From Lachnospiraceae bacterium (GTDB lineage: Bacteria > Bacillota > Clostridia > Lachnospirales > Lachnospiraceae), in contig JAFOCX010000055.1 of NCBI GenBank assembly GCA_017380975.1, positions 1 through 8,418 on the forward strand: a stretch of 8,418 nt of DNA, read 5' to 3'. Shown here piece by piece: positions 1 through 7,047 of this stretch. Both the position numbers and the translations under genes were made by a program. The notes below the pieces were generated by a model. That model made no database searches, was not told the origin of the DNA, and was given only the letters and a program-made list of their open reading frames with translations. Position 1 is the stretch's first letter. Each line of letters starts with the position of its first letter.

Positions 1-19
1 GCTGCCCATCATCGATTGC

Positions 20-1156
20 TTATTCCATTTCTCCGCCTTTTACCTGCGGACGGCCAAGACTCTCCCATTTCAGGAAAGCACTGATAAATCCATCTACATC
101 ACCATCAAGAACGTTTCCTACATTACCGATGGAAAATCCGGTTCTGTGGTCTTTGATCATGGTGTACGGCTGTAATACATAAGAACGAATCTGGCTTCCG
201 AAACCATTTTCCAGGACATCGCCGCGGATATCAGAAATCTTTTCCGCATTTTCCTGCTGTTTCAGCATGTACAGCTTCGCCTTTAACATCTGCATCGCCT
301 TATCTTTGTTCTGGAACTGGGAACGCTCATTCTGGCACTGAACCACAACTCCTGTCGGAAGATGAGTGATACGGATCGCGGAAGATGTCTTGTTGACATG
401 CTGTCCGCCGGCGCCGCTTGCACGGTACGTATCAATACGGAGATCGTCCATATTGATCTCGATCTCGATATCATCCTCAATGTCCGGCATAATATCGCAG
501 GATACGAAAGATGTCTGTCTCTTACCGTTGGCATTGAACGGAGAAATACGTACGAGACGATGCACTCCGCGCTCAGATTTCATATATCCGTATGCATTTT
601 CACCGTTGATCTGTACGGTTACCCACTTGATTCCCGCTTCATCACCATCCTGGAAATCCAGAACCTCAACGGAAAAACCTTTGCGCTCTGCCCAGCGGCA
701 GTACATACGGTATAACATGCTGCACCAGTCGCAGGCTTCGGTTCCGCCTGCGCCGGCACTTAATTTTAAAATCGCGTTGTTGCTGTCATATTCGCCTGTC
801 AGAAGAGTACGGAGACGAAGCGCTTCTAATTCGGATACAAATTCATCCAGCATCTCCTGAATCTCCGGAACAATCTCCGGATCATTTTCCTCGTAACCCA
901 TCTCGATCAGAAGGCCGATCTCTTCATACTGATTCCGGAGCTTGTCGAAGCCTTCCACAGTATCTTTCAGGCCCTTTGCTTCCTTTACCATCTTTGCAGC
1001 CTTGTCTGCATCTTCCCAGAAACTCGGCTCTTCCATCGTTCTGTCCAGCTCGTCGATCTTTTTCATCTTTGCATCCAGGTTCAGCGCCACACGCACTTCC
1101 TGGAGCGGTTTTTCATATGTGGATAATGTGTATTTAAACTGGTCTAACTCAACCAT
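20..1156 (-). CDS. prfB: Peptide chain release factor 2 (RF2)
   Basis: Class I release factor that reads UGA and UAA stop codons in the ribosomal A site and triggers peptidyl-tRNA hydrolysis. The 378-residue product has the RF2 stop-recognition tripeptide SPF at residues 205-207, where RF1 has PxT, and the catalytic GGQ at 250-252 within SGAGGQHVN. The N-terminal helical domain spans about residues 1-110. The start is ATG at 1156, preceded by AAGGGGGA (1166-1173) with a 9-nt spacer. It lies 20 bp behind secA on the same strand, so cotranscription is likely; secA-prfB is a familiar Firmicute pair. Many prfB genes need a programmed +1 frameshift at an in-frame UGA near codon 25. Here that region is open in one frame (CTG GAT, codons 27-28), so no frameshift is needed. 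Identification is secure. Confidence 0.97.
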   Translation of the reverse strand: MVELDQFKYTLSTYEKPLQEVRVALNLDAKMKKIDELDRTMEEPSFWEDADKAAKMVKEAKGLKDTVEGFDKLRNQYEEIGLLIEMGYEENDPEIVPEIQEMLDEFVSELEALRLRTLLTGEYDSNNAILKLSAGAGGTEACDWCSMLYRMYCRWAERKGFSVEVLDFQDGDEAGIKWVTVQINGENAYGYMKSERGVHRLVRISPFNANGKRQTSFVSCDIMPDIEDDIEIEINMDDLRIDTYRASGAGGQHVNKTSSAIRITHLPTGVVVQCQNERSQFQNKDKAMQMLKAKLYMLKQQENAEKISDIRGDVLENGFGSQIRSYVLQPYTMIKDHRTGFSIGNVGNVLDGDVDGFISAFLKWESLGRPQVKGGEME

Positions 1157-1165
1157 CGAATACAG

Positions 1166-1173
1166 TCCCCCTT
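1166..1173 (-). promoter_or_regulatory. prfB ribosome binding site
   Basis: AAGGGGGA on the minus strand lies 9 nt before the prfB ATG, inside the 20-bp secA-prfB gap. It supports this start and independent translation of prfB from a shared secA-prfB mRNA. Confidence 0.75.
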
Positions 1174-1176
1174 ATA

Positions 1177-3741
1177 TTAAGCCAGTCTGCCGCAGCACTG
1201 TTTGTATTTCTTACCGGAACCGCACGGACACGGAGAGTTCGGATAAATCTTCTGCTCTGCCTTCTTCGGCGCCTGTGCAAGGCTCTCGTCACGGTTTGTG
1301 CTGAGCACTTTCACTGTCTTCTGTCTCTTGATATCCTGCTCCACTCTTACATGAGTCAGAACACGTACAGTCTCTTCCTGGATCGCAGCAGACATATTTT
1401 CGAACATATCGAAAGCATTCATCTTATACTCTACGAGCGGATCCTTCTGTCCATAAGCCTGGAGACCGATACCCTGCTTTAACTGCTCCATATCATCGAT
1501 ATGAGCCATCCATTTATTGTCAATGACCTTTAAGAGGATCACACGCTCGATCTCACGAATCTTCTCCGGATCCGGGAACTGTGCCTCATGCGCCTCGTAA
1601 AGTTTTACCGCCTGCTCTTTCAGGATATGCTTTAATTCATTCTTCTTCATACCCTTCATCGCCTCAGAATAGAGGATCGGCTCCAGCGGGATCACGGAAC
1701 GGATGAGATCATTGAGTTCTCTGTAGTCCCATTTCTCTGCCGGCTGATCATCGCCGACGGACATATCAACTGCATTTTCTACGATATCGTTCATCATCTT
1801 CACGATCACGTCACGCATGTTCTCACCATTGAGTACCTGGCGGCGCTCTGCGTAGATAACTTCACGCTGCTCGTTCATAACCTCGTCGTACTTTAAGAGG
1901 TTTTCACGAATACCGTAGTTGTTTGTCTCGATCTTCTGCTGTGCTTTCTCGATCGCGGAAGATAACATCTTATGCTCGATCTGCTCATTCTCCGGAACAC
2001 CGAGAGCATTGAACATATCCATCAGTTTATCAGAACCGAATAAACGCATCAGATCGTCTTCCAGAGAGATGTAGAAACGAGACTCACCCGGGTCACCCTG
2101 ACGGCCGGAACGTCCACGGAGCTGGTTGTCGATACGTCTGGACTCGTGACGCTCTGTACCGATGATCTTCAGACCGCCGGCTGCTTTCGCAACGTCATCC
2201 AGTTTAATATCCGTACCACGGCCTGCCATGTTGGTAGCGATCGTAACTGCACCTGTCATACCTGCATCTGCAACGATCTCAGCCTCGCGCTCATGGAACT
2301 TCGCATTGAGGACGTTGTGCGGAATGCCGCGTTTTTTCAGCAGCTGGCTCAGCATCTCGGAAGTCTCGATGGTGATCGTACCAACGAGGACCGGCTGGCC
2401 TTTCTTGTAAGTTGCCTCGATCTCATTGACAACCGCTAAGAACTTCTCTTTCTTTGTCTTGTAAACGGCGTCTTCATGGTCTTTACGTTTTACCGGAACG
2501 TTGGTCGGGATCACAATAACGTCCATCTCGTAGATGTTACGGAACTCCTTCTCCTCCGTCTGAGCAGTACCGGTCATACCGGCTTTCTTTTTGAATTTAT
2601 TAAAGAAGTTCTGGAATGTGATATTTGCAAGAGTTCTGGACTCCTTGCGAACCTTAACACCTTCCTTGGCCTCGATCGCCTGGTGGAGACCATCGGAATA
2701 ACGACGGCCCGGCATAATACGGCCTGTGAACTCGTCAACGATCATAACCTGACCGTCTTTTACTACATAGTCTTTGTCTCTGTGCATCATATAATGTGCA
2801 CGGAGAGCAAGGATCATATTGTGCTGGATCTCCAGATTCTCCGGATCCGCAAGGTTCTCAATATGGAAGAAACGCTCAACCTTCTGAACACCGTCTGCAG
2901 TCAGGTTTACTACTTTGTCCTTCTCATTCATAACAAAGTCACCGGACTCCGTCATCTCTTCGCCTAACAGAGCTGCCAGCTTGTTGAACTCAGTCTCCTC
3001 ACCGAGTGTCATCTGCTGCGCAAGGATGTTGCACATCTCATAAAGTTTTGTGGACTTTCCGCTCTGACCGGAGATGATAAGCGGAGTTCTCGCCTCATCG
3101 ATCAATACAGAGTCAACTTCGTCGATAATACAGTAATCGAGGCCGCGAAGAACCATCTCTTCTTTATAGATCGCCATGTTGTCGCGAAGATAGTCAAAAC
3201 CTAACTCGTTGTTTGTAACATAAGTGATATCGCAGTTGTACTGTTTCTGTCTCTCCTTCGGATCCATGTGGTTCAGAACCACACCGACTTTTAATCCGAG
3301 GAACTCGTGCACCTGACCCATCCACTCTGCATCTCGCTTTGCAAGATAGTCGTTGACAGTAACGATGTGTACGCCCTTTCCTGCAAGTGCGTTTAAATAA
3401 GCCGGACATGTGGAAACAAGAGTTTTACCTTCACCTGTTTTCATCTCAGCGATACGGCCCTGGTGAAGGACCACGCCGCCGATCAGCTGTACATTGTAAT
3501 GCTCCATATTTAACACACGTTTACTTGCTTCACGAACGGTCGCAAATGCCTCCGGAAGGATATCATCCAGAGTTTCACCGTTTGCCAGACGCTCTTTAAA
3601 TTTTCTTGTCTGGTCTCTTAATTCTTCATCGCTCATCGCCTGCATCGTCGGGCGCAGATTTTCGATTTTATTAACAATTGGTCTGATCGCTTTTAATTCA
3701 CGGTCACTGTGTGTACCAAACACTTTTTCAAAAAGACCCAT
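1177..3741 (-). CDS. secA: Preprotein translocase ATPase SecA
   Basis: Motor ATPase that pushes unfolded preproteins through the SecYEG channel at the cytoplasmic membrane. From the chosen ATG the product is 854 residues, usual for a Firmicute SecA. Visible landmarks are Walker A MKTGEGKT (100-107), Walker B with DEVD (207-210), the helicase-like arginine-rich [11 protein letters not shown] motif, and a C-terminal zinc site CxCx8CC (Cys 838, 840, 849, 850) that in this family binds SecB or ribosomes and lipids. The reading frame extends to a GTG at 3747, but that codon lies 1 nt from the AGGAG at 3749-3753. The ATG at 3739-3741 has an ideal 7-nt spacer and gives the typical N-terminus MGLFEKVFG. 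It is the first gene of a probable secA-prfB operon and diverges from hpf across an unusual intergenic region. Confidence 0.98.
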   Translation of the reverse strand: MGLFEKVFGTHSDRELKAIRPIVNKIENLRPTMQAMSDEELRDQTRKFKERLANGETLDDILPEAFATVREASKRVLNMEHYNVQLIGGVVLHQGRIAEMKTGEGKTLVSTCPAYLNALAGKGVHIVTVNDYLAKRDAEWMGQVHEFLGLKVGVVLNHMDPKERQKQYNCDITYVTNNELGFDYLRDNMAIYKEEMVLRGLDYCIIDEVDSVLIDEARTPLIISGQSGKSTKLYEMCNILAQQMTLGEETEFNKLAALLGEEMTESGDFVMNEKDKVVNLTADGVQKVERFFHIENLADPENLEIQHNMILALRAHYMMHRDKDYVVKDGQVMIVDEFTGRIMPGRRYSDGLHQAIEAKEGVKVRKESRTLANITFQNFFNKFKKKAGMTGTAQTEEKEFRNIYEMDVIVIPTNVPVKRKDHEDAVYKTKKEKFLAVVNEIEATYKKGQPVLVGTITIETSEMLSQLLKKRGIPHNVLNAKFHEREAEIVADAGMTGAVTIATNMAGRGTDIKLDDVAKAAGGLKIIGTERHESRRIDNQLRGRSGRQGDPGESRFYISLEDDLMRLFGSDKLMDMFNALGVPENEQIEHKMLSSAIEKAQQKIETNNYGIRENLLKYDEVMNEQREVIYAERRQVLNGENMRDVIVKMMNDIVENAVDMSVGDDQPAEKWDYRELNDLIRSVIPLEPILYSEAMKGMKKNELKHILKEQAVKLYEAHEAQFPDPEKIREIERVILLKVIDNKWMAHIDDMEQLKQGIGLQAYGQKDPLVEYKMNAFDMFENMSAAIQEETVRVLTHVRVEQDIKRQKTVKVLSTNRDESLAQAPKKAEQKIYPNSPCPCGSGKKYKQCCGRLA

Positions 3742-3748
3742 GTTCACG

Positions 3749-3753
3749 CTCCT
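3749..3753 (-). promoter_or_regulatory. secA ribosome binding site that decides the start
   Basis: AGGAG on the minus strand. It leaves 7 nt to the ATG at 3741 but only 1 nt to the upstream in-frame GTG at 3747, so ATG is the better start. Confidence 0.8.
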
Positions 3754-3796
3754 AATTTATAAATTGGTATACTTACCTAATGATACAATCCTTTAT

Positions 3797-3825
3797 ATTT
3801 TAACACTTTCGCATTATCAATTCAA
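3797..3825 (-). promoter_or_regulatory. Sigma-A-type promoter of secA-prfB
   Basis: On the minus strand, -35 TTGAAT (3820-3825) and -10 TAAAAT (3797-3802) are separated by exactly 17 bp, and a TG one base before the -10 makes it an extended -10. Transcription would start near 3790, giving a leader of about 50 nt before the secA ATG. This is the best vegetative promoter seen upstream of secA. It was called by eye and not by a model. Confidence 0.65.
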
Positions 3826-3943
3826 CGGGTTCCTTAATTTTTTACATTTTAGTCACAATTTATTAACATGTTTCCTGTCGACATAATTCCACATTTTATT
3901 GTAAACCAGACAAATTGCACAAAATTTATGTTCGATTTTTGAC

Positions 3944-3971
3944 TTATCCACTTTATCCACACTAATCCACA
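3944..3971 (+). promoter_or_regulatory. DnaA boxes, first triad
   Basis: Three DnaA-box-like 9-mers follow each other head to tail on the plus strand: TTATCCACT (3944-3952), the exact consensus TTATCCACA (3953-3961), and TAATCCACA (3963-3971). The flanking copies each differ at one base. The 9-10 bp step puts the sites on nearly the same helical face, an arrangement suited to cooperative DnaA binding. Known biology: DnaA binds TTATNCACA at origins, in titration clusters and in some promoters. That the sites bind DnaA here is inferred. Confidence 0.75.
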
Positions 3972-4028
3972 ATCCTTATGTTGAAATCTGTCCACCTGAA
4001 ATATGCCCATTTTACGGGATAAATCCAG

Positions 4029-4070
4029 TTATACACCAAGTTATCCACATTATCCACAATCTTATCCACG
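4029..4070 (+). promoter_or_regulatory. DnaA boxes, second group
   Basis: Four boxes in the same orientation: TTATACACC (4029-4037, last base off), exact TTATCCACA (4041-4049), a second exact copy directly abutting it (4050-4058), and TTATCCACG (4062-4070, last base off). With the first triad this makes seven good sites within 127 bp, all on one strand. A further relaxed copy, TTGTACACA (4113-4121), lies downstream, and TTAGTCACA (3849-3857) lies upstream. None overlaps the proposed secA or hpf promoter, so an origin-like or titration role fits at least as well as transcriptional control. Confidence 0.8.
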
Positions 4071-4082
4071 GGAAAACTCCCG
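4069..4082 (+). repeat. Small GC-rich inverted repeat after the DnaA boxes
   Basis: CGGGA (4069-4073) and TCCCG (4078-4082) pair perfectly around an AAAC loop, and the left arm overlaps the last two bases of the final DnaA box. No T-run follows on either strand, so it is not a typical terminator. It is the most GC-rich spot in an otherwise AT-rich gap. Confidence 0.5.
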
Positions 4083-4183
4083 ATTCCTGTGAATTTCTTA
4101 GTTGTTTCATTTTTGTACACATTTTATAAAATTTTATTTTTCGACTTCTTTTTTCCAAGAAACCATTGACAAATGACGATCCC

Positions 4184-4190
4184 TGTCGAA
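4184..4190 (+). promoter_or_regulatory. Candidate Spo0A box
   Basis: TGTCGAA matches the 0A-box consensus exactly. Three one-mismatch heptamers share the gap: TGTCGAC (3876-3882), TTCGACT on the opposite strand (4140-4146) and TGTCGCA (4232-4238). The nearest promoter is that of hpf, about 65 bp downstream. Short motifs like this arise easily by chance, so this is a candidate only. Confidence 0.35.
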
Positions 4191-4255
4191 GGTTTTTCTA
4201 TCGTTTTAATACTTTTTTAATAATTTTAAATTGTCGCAAATTTTACTGATATTGG

Positions 4256-4284
4256 TTGTTTTTTACAGAATTATATGCTATAAT
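4256..4284 (+). promoter_or_regulatory. Sigma-A-type promoter of hpf
   Basis: A perfect -10 TATAAT (4279-4284) preceded by TGC (extended -10), with a weak -35 TTGTTT (4256-4261) at 17 bp. Transcription would begin near 4291, leaving a leader of about 25 nt with no room for a riboswitch. The strong extended -10 suggests sigma-A control. I saw no sigma-H-like pair at a workable spacing. Confidence 0.75.
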
Positions 4285-4302
4285 AAAGCCATCCTAATAA
4301 AG

Positions 4303-4308
4303 AAGGAG
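4303..4308 (+). promoter_or_regulatory. hpf ribosome binding site
   Basis: AAGGAG lies 7 nt before the ATG at 4316, which fixes the start of hpf. Confidence 0.85.
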
Positions 4309-4315
4309 TGATTCT

Positions 4316-4843
4316 ATGCGTTATATCATTAGTGGCAAAAACATCAACGTAACTGAACCGTTAAAAGAGGCAGTAGAGAGCAAACTTTCTAAACTCGACC
4401 GTTATTTTTCTCCGGATACTGAAGTGCATGCTACACTGAGTGTAGAAAAAGGCCGTCAGAACATTGAGGTTACCATTCCGATCAAAGGCACGATTATCCG
4501 AGCTGAACAGGACTCCAGCGATATGTACGTTTCCATCGACCTCGTAGAAGAGGTGATCGAGCGTCAGATCAAAAAATATAAAACAAAAATTGTAGATAAA
4601 AAACAGAGCGCAACTGCATTCAGCGATCTGTTTATCCAGGAAGAAGCAGAGCCGGAAGAGGCGATCAAGATCGTGAAGACAAAACGTTTCGCGATGAAAC
4701 CGATGGATCCGGAAGAGGCTTGCTTACAGATGGAACTGTTAGGACACGATTTCTTCATGTTCCTCAATTCTGAGACAGAGCAGATCAACGTTGTTTATAA
4801 GAGAAAAGCAAATACTTACGGTCTGATCGAACCGGAAAATTAA
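4316..4843 (+). CDS. hpf: Long-form ribosome hibernation promoting factor (HPF/RaiA)
   Basis: Binds the decoding region of the 30S subunit and, through its C-terminal domain, joins two 70S ribosomes into inactive 100S dimers in slow growth or stress. The 175-residue protein has the long two-domain form usual in Firmicutes. An S30AE domain fills about residues 1-100 (beginning MRYIISGKNINVTEPLKEAV), a variable acidic linker spans about 100-118, and the dimerising C-terminal domain covers about 119-173, with the conserved run KRFAMKPMDPEEACLQMELL. The short gamma-proteobacterial HPF and YfiA lack that last domain. It has its own promoter and terminator, so it is probably monocistronic. It is divergent from secA, whereas in B. 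subtilis hpf is, from memory, co-oriented and directly upstream of secA-prfB. Identification is secure. Confidence 0.95.
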   Translation: MRYIISGKNINVTEPLKEAVESKLSKLDRYFSPDTEVHATLSVEKGRQNIEVTIPIKGTIIRAEQDSSDMYVSIDLVEEVIERQIKKYKTKIVDKKQSATAFSDLFIQEEAEPEEAIKIVKTKRFAMKPMDPEEACLQMELLGHDFFMFLNSETEQINVVYKRKANTYGLIEPEN

Positions 4844-4863
4844 TCATTCCACAGACTATTTTT

Positions 4864-4898
4864 CGAGACATAGGATTTTCCTATGTCTCGTTTTATTT
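4864..4898 (+). terminator. Rho-independent terminator of hpf
   Basis: A perfect 12-bp stem, CGAGACATAGGA (4864-4875) against TCCTATGTCTCG (4879-4890), closes on a 3-nt TTT loop and is followed by TTTTATTTTTT. It starts 20 nt after the hpf stop. The upstream flank is T-rich rather than A-rich, so it should act mainly on plus-strand transcripts. Confidence 0.93.
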
Positions 4899-4923
4899 TT
4901 TATGGAAAATGTTTCAAAAAATG

Positions 4924-4952
4924 TTGCGTTTATCGGAATCTTAGGCTATTAT
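4924..4952 (+). promoter_or_regulatory. Sigma-A-type promoter of pyrP
   Basis: -35 TTGCGT (4924-4929) and -10 TATTAT (4947-4952) at 17-bp spacing. The start point would be near 4959, giving a leader of only about 33 nt, too short for a PyrR-type attenuator. Two AAAATGTT copies (4906-4913 and 4918-4925) sit 12 bp apart just at and above the -35 and could be an activator or repressor site, but the match is short and AT-rich. Confidence 0.6.
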
Positions 4953-4980
4953 ATGCGAGGCACTATTTCAACTTAATAGA

Positions 4981-4985
4981 AAGGA
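4981..4985 (+). promoter_or_regulatory. pyrP ribosome binding site
   Basis: AAGGA lies 7 nt before the ATG at 4993 and supports that start. Confidence 0.7.
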
Positions 4986-4992
4986 AATCATT

Positions 4993-6303
4993 ATGAATTC
5001 AACAGACGCAATTTACAGCGTGAAAGAATTAGGAAAAGGCAAAGTTTTTATGCTGGGTTTACAGCATATGTTTGCGATGTTTGGCGCAACCGTTCTTGTG
5101 CCGATCCTTACAGGTCTTGATATCTCTACAACCTTATTATTTGCAGGTTTAGGTACTCTTTTATTCCACTTGATCACAAAAGGAAAAGTACCGGCTTTCT
5201 TAGGTTCCTCCTTCGCATTCTTAGGCGGATACGGAGCGATCGCTCCGCTTTTGGCAGACGGAAGCAGCAACATTGAAATGCTCCCATATGCATGTTTTGG
5301 TGTAGCATGTGCAGGTCTGGTTTACGTAGTATTCGCAGGACTGATCAAAGTTTTCTCTGCACAGAAAGTAATGTCCTTTTTCCCTCCGATTGTAACCGGA
5401 CCGATCATCATTGCCATTGGTCTGACACTTTCCAAGTCCGCGATCGACAGCTGTACAGACAACTGGCTGCTTGCGATCATTGCAATCGCAGTTGTAATTA
5501 TCTGTAATATTTACGGAAAAGGTATGATCAAGATCATTCCGATCTTACTTGGTGTTATGGCATCTTATGCGGCCGGTGTCTGCATGGGTGAGGTAGATTT
5601 TACAGCTGTAAAAGAAGCAGCGTGGTTTGGTTTCCCGATCCGTAAGGAAATGACCGTATTTGCGCTGTTTGGAGAGAACTTTAACGGAGAAACATTGTTT
5701 GCTTCTATTCTTACGATCATGCCGATCGCATTGGCAACCATCGTTGAGCATGTAGGCGATATCTCCGCGATCTCTTCCACAACAGGCATCAACTATATCA
5801 AAGATCCGGGACTTCACAGAACTATGCTCGGTGACGGTCTTGCGACCGTTCTTTCTTCTGTATTCGGCGGTCCGGCGAACACAACATACGGCGAGAATAC
5901 AGGTGTTCTGAACTTATCTAAGGTATATGATCCGGCGGTTGTAAGACTTGCAGCAGTATTTGCGATCCTCTTCTCCTTCTGTCCGAAGGTTGCTTCCGTG
6001 ATCCAGGTAATGCCGACAGCAACAGTTGGCGGTATCTCCTTAATCCTTTACGGAATGATCTCCGCAGTCGGTGTAAGAAACGTGGTAGAAAATCAGGTTG
6101 ACTTTACAAAGTCCCGCAACGTTATCATTGCTGCCCTGATCCTGGTTCTTGCGATCGGTGTAAACTACAGCAACGCAGGTGCAATCGTATTCCATATCGG
6201 AGAATTAACAATCAGACTTTCCGGTCTTGCAGCAGGTGCGCTTGCAGGTATCGGATTAAATGCAGTTCTTCCGGATAAAGACTTCCATCTCGAAGTTATG
6301 TAA
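4993..6303 (+). CDS. pyrP: Uracil permease, NCS2 (nucleobase:cation symporter-2) family
   Basis: Integral membrane symporter that imports uracil with protons. The 436 residues are strongly hydrophobic, with many membrane-segment-sized stretches, as expected for the 14-helix UraA fold. Family marks include QHMFAMFGATVLVP (Gln24-His25 onward), GSSFAF around Phe74, EHVGD (252-256) and TTYGENTGV with Glu301. Aligned by eye to E. coli UraA, Glu252 and Glu301 match the uracil-contacting Glu241 and Glu290. The position of UraA His245 is Asp256 here, which resembles xanthine/urate-type NCS2 members. Uracil remains the best substrate call because of Glu301 and the facing upp gene, but xanthine or mixed specificity cannot be excluded. 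It has its own promoter and is convergent with upp, sharing a terminator. Confidence 0.88.
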   Translation: MNSTDAIYSVKELGKGKVFMLGLQHMFAMFGATVLVPILTGLDISTTLLFAGLGTLLFHLITKGKVPAFLGSSFAFLGGYGAIAPLLADGSSNIEMLPYACFGVACAGLVYVVFAGLIKVFSAQKVMSFFPPIVTGPIIIAIGLTLSKSAIDSCTDNWLLAIIAIAVVIICNIYGKGMIKIIPILLGVMASYAAGVCMGEVDFTAVKEAAWFGFPIRKEMTVFALFGENFNGETLFASILTIMPIALATIVEHVGDISAISSTTGINYIKDPGLHRTMLGDGLATVLSSVFGGPANTTYGENTGVLNLSKVYDPAVVRLAAVFAILFSFCPKVASVIQVMPTATVGGISLILYGMISAVGVRNVVENQVDFTKSRNVIIAALILVLAIGVNYSNAGAIVFHIGELTIRLSGLAAGALAGIGLNAVLPDKDFHLEVM

Positions 6304-6325
6304 TTGAACGATACGTTTTATCAAT

Positions 6326-6386
6326 AAAAAATCCCGTGCTATACTCGAACGTGGTCACACGCATTGAGATAGTACGGGATTTTTTT
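6326..6386. terminator. Bidirectional terminator between pyrP and upp
   Basis: A long imperfect hairpin lies between the two convergent stops. The outer stem pairs AATCCCGTGCTAT (6330-6342) with the complementary run 6369-6381, with one G-T wobble. A second CTC/GAG step and an inner CGTG/CACG stem (6350-6353 with 6358-6361) close on GTCA. An A-run (6326-6331) on the left and a T-run (6380-6386) on the right give a U-tract to transcripts from either side, so it should end both pyrP and upp mRNAs. Confidence 0.9.
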
Positions 6387-6397
6387 ATATCTGATGA

Positions 6398-7039
6398 TTA
6401 TTTTGTACCAAAGATTCTGTCGCCTGCATCGCCAAGACCCGGGCAGATGTAAGCTTTTTCATTGAGCTGACGATCTAAGTTACCAACGAAGATCTTCACG
6501 TCCGGATGCTCTGCATGGAGTTTCTCGATGCCTTCCGGAGCAGCAATGACGCAAAGGAAGGAAATGTCTTTACCGCCGCGCTGTTTGATCAGCTTGATCG
6601 CGTCAACTGCAGAACCGCCGGTTGCTAACATCGGATCTACCACGTAGATTCTGCGCTGCTCGATCGGAGACGGAAGTTTGCAGAAGTATTCGTGCGGTTC
6701 AAATGTTTCTTCATCACGATACATACCAATATGACCAACTTTTGCTGCCGGCATTAATTTCAGAAGACCGCCAACCATGCCGAGACCTGCTCTTAAGATC
6801 GGAACGATCGCCGGTTTTTTACCTGCGATAACCGGACACATCGCTGTCTCGATCGGAGTTTCAACCGGAACTTCTTCCAGAGCCAGATCTCTTAACGCCT
6901 CATAACCGATGAGCATCGCAATCTCCTCAATGATCGCACGGAACTCGTTTGTTCCTGTGTTTTTGTCACGGATCATCGTGAGTTTGTGTTTGATCAGCGG
7001 ATGATCGCAAATTGTAATATTCTCAATGCCATTATACAT
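6398..7039 (-). CDS. upp: Uracil phosphoribosyltransferase
   Basis: Cytosolic salvage enzyme joining uracil and PRPP to give UMP and pyrophosphate. From the chosen ATG it is 213 residues, typical of bacterial UPRT. It has the type I PRTase PRPP loop [12 protein letters not shown] (133-144), the RAGLGM segment (83-88) and the C-terminal uracil-binding stretch around PGLGDAGDR. The open frame reaches back to a TTG at 7057, but that version would encode the ribosome binding site (AGGAG, 7048-7052). The ATG at 7037-7039 has an 8-nt spacer and gives the normal N-terminus. It is convergent with pyrP, so importer and trapping enzyme are adjacent. A promoter directly upstream suggests transcription separate from the HAD gene, although read-through is possible since no terminator is visible between them. 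Confidence 0.96.
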   Translation of the reverse strand: MYNGIENITICDHPLIKHKLTMIRDKNTGTNEFRAIIEEIAMLIGYEALRDLALEEVPVETPIETAMCPVIAGKKPAIVPILRAGLGMVGGLLKLMPAAKVGHIGMYRDEETFEPHEYFCKLPSPIEQRRIYVVDPMLATGGSAVDAIKLIKQRGGKDISFLCVIAAPEGIEKLHAEHPDVKIFVGNLDRQLNEKAYICPGLGDAGDRIFGTK

Positions 7040-7047
7040 TAATAATT

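Larger units (their letters stand above)
3742..4315. other. AT-rich divergent intergenic region between secA and hpf
   Basis: This 574-bp gap has no convincing coding frame. It holds the secA promoter near its left end, the DnaA boxes in the middle, a small hairpin, two very AT-rich stretches (about 4111-4160 and 4201-4232) that could unwind easily, Spo0A-like heptamers and the hpf promoter at the right. The two promoters alone account for little of its length, and the box cluster lies over 115 bp from the nearer -35. Confidence 0.8.

Noticed and set aside
1..12. ATG ATG GGC AGC on the minus strand after prfB, possible start of the next gene
   Set aside because: Only four codons are inside the window and no well-placed ribosome binding site is clear, so it cannot be supported as a gene.
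362..860. Plus-strand open frames opposite prfB
   Set aside because: They lie wholly inside the RF2 gene with no plausible ribosome binding site or recognisable protein; shadow frames.
2146..2967. Plus-strand open frames opposite secA
   Set aside because: Antisense to conserved SecA motifs, with no family resemblance; shadow frames.
3742..3747. GTG start of secA at 3747
   Set aside because: It lies 1 nt from AGGAG; the ATG at 3741 has a proper 7-nt spacer.
3988..3996. CTGTCCACC as another DnaA box
   Set aside because: It differs at three positions from TTATCCACA, too weak to count.
4086..4097. Reverse-strand DnaA box around TGTGAATTT
   Set aside because: Three mismatches to TGTGGATAA; no good box was found in the opposite orientation.
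4953..4964. GCGAGGC in the pyrP leader as a PyrR binding loop
   Set aside because: It overlaps the expected transcription start and has no pairing partner to form the PyrR hairpin.
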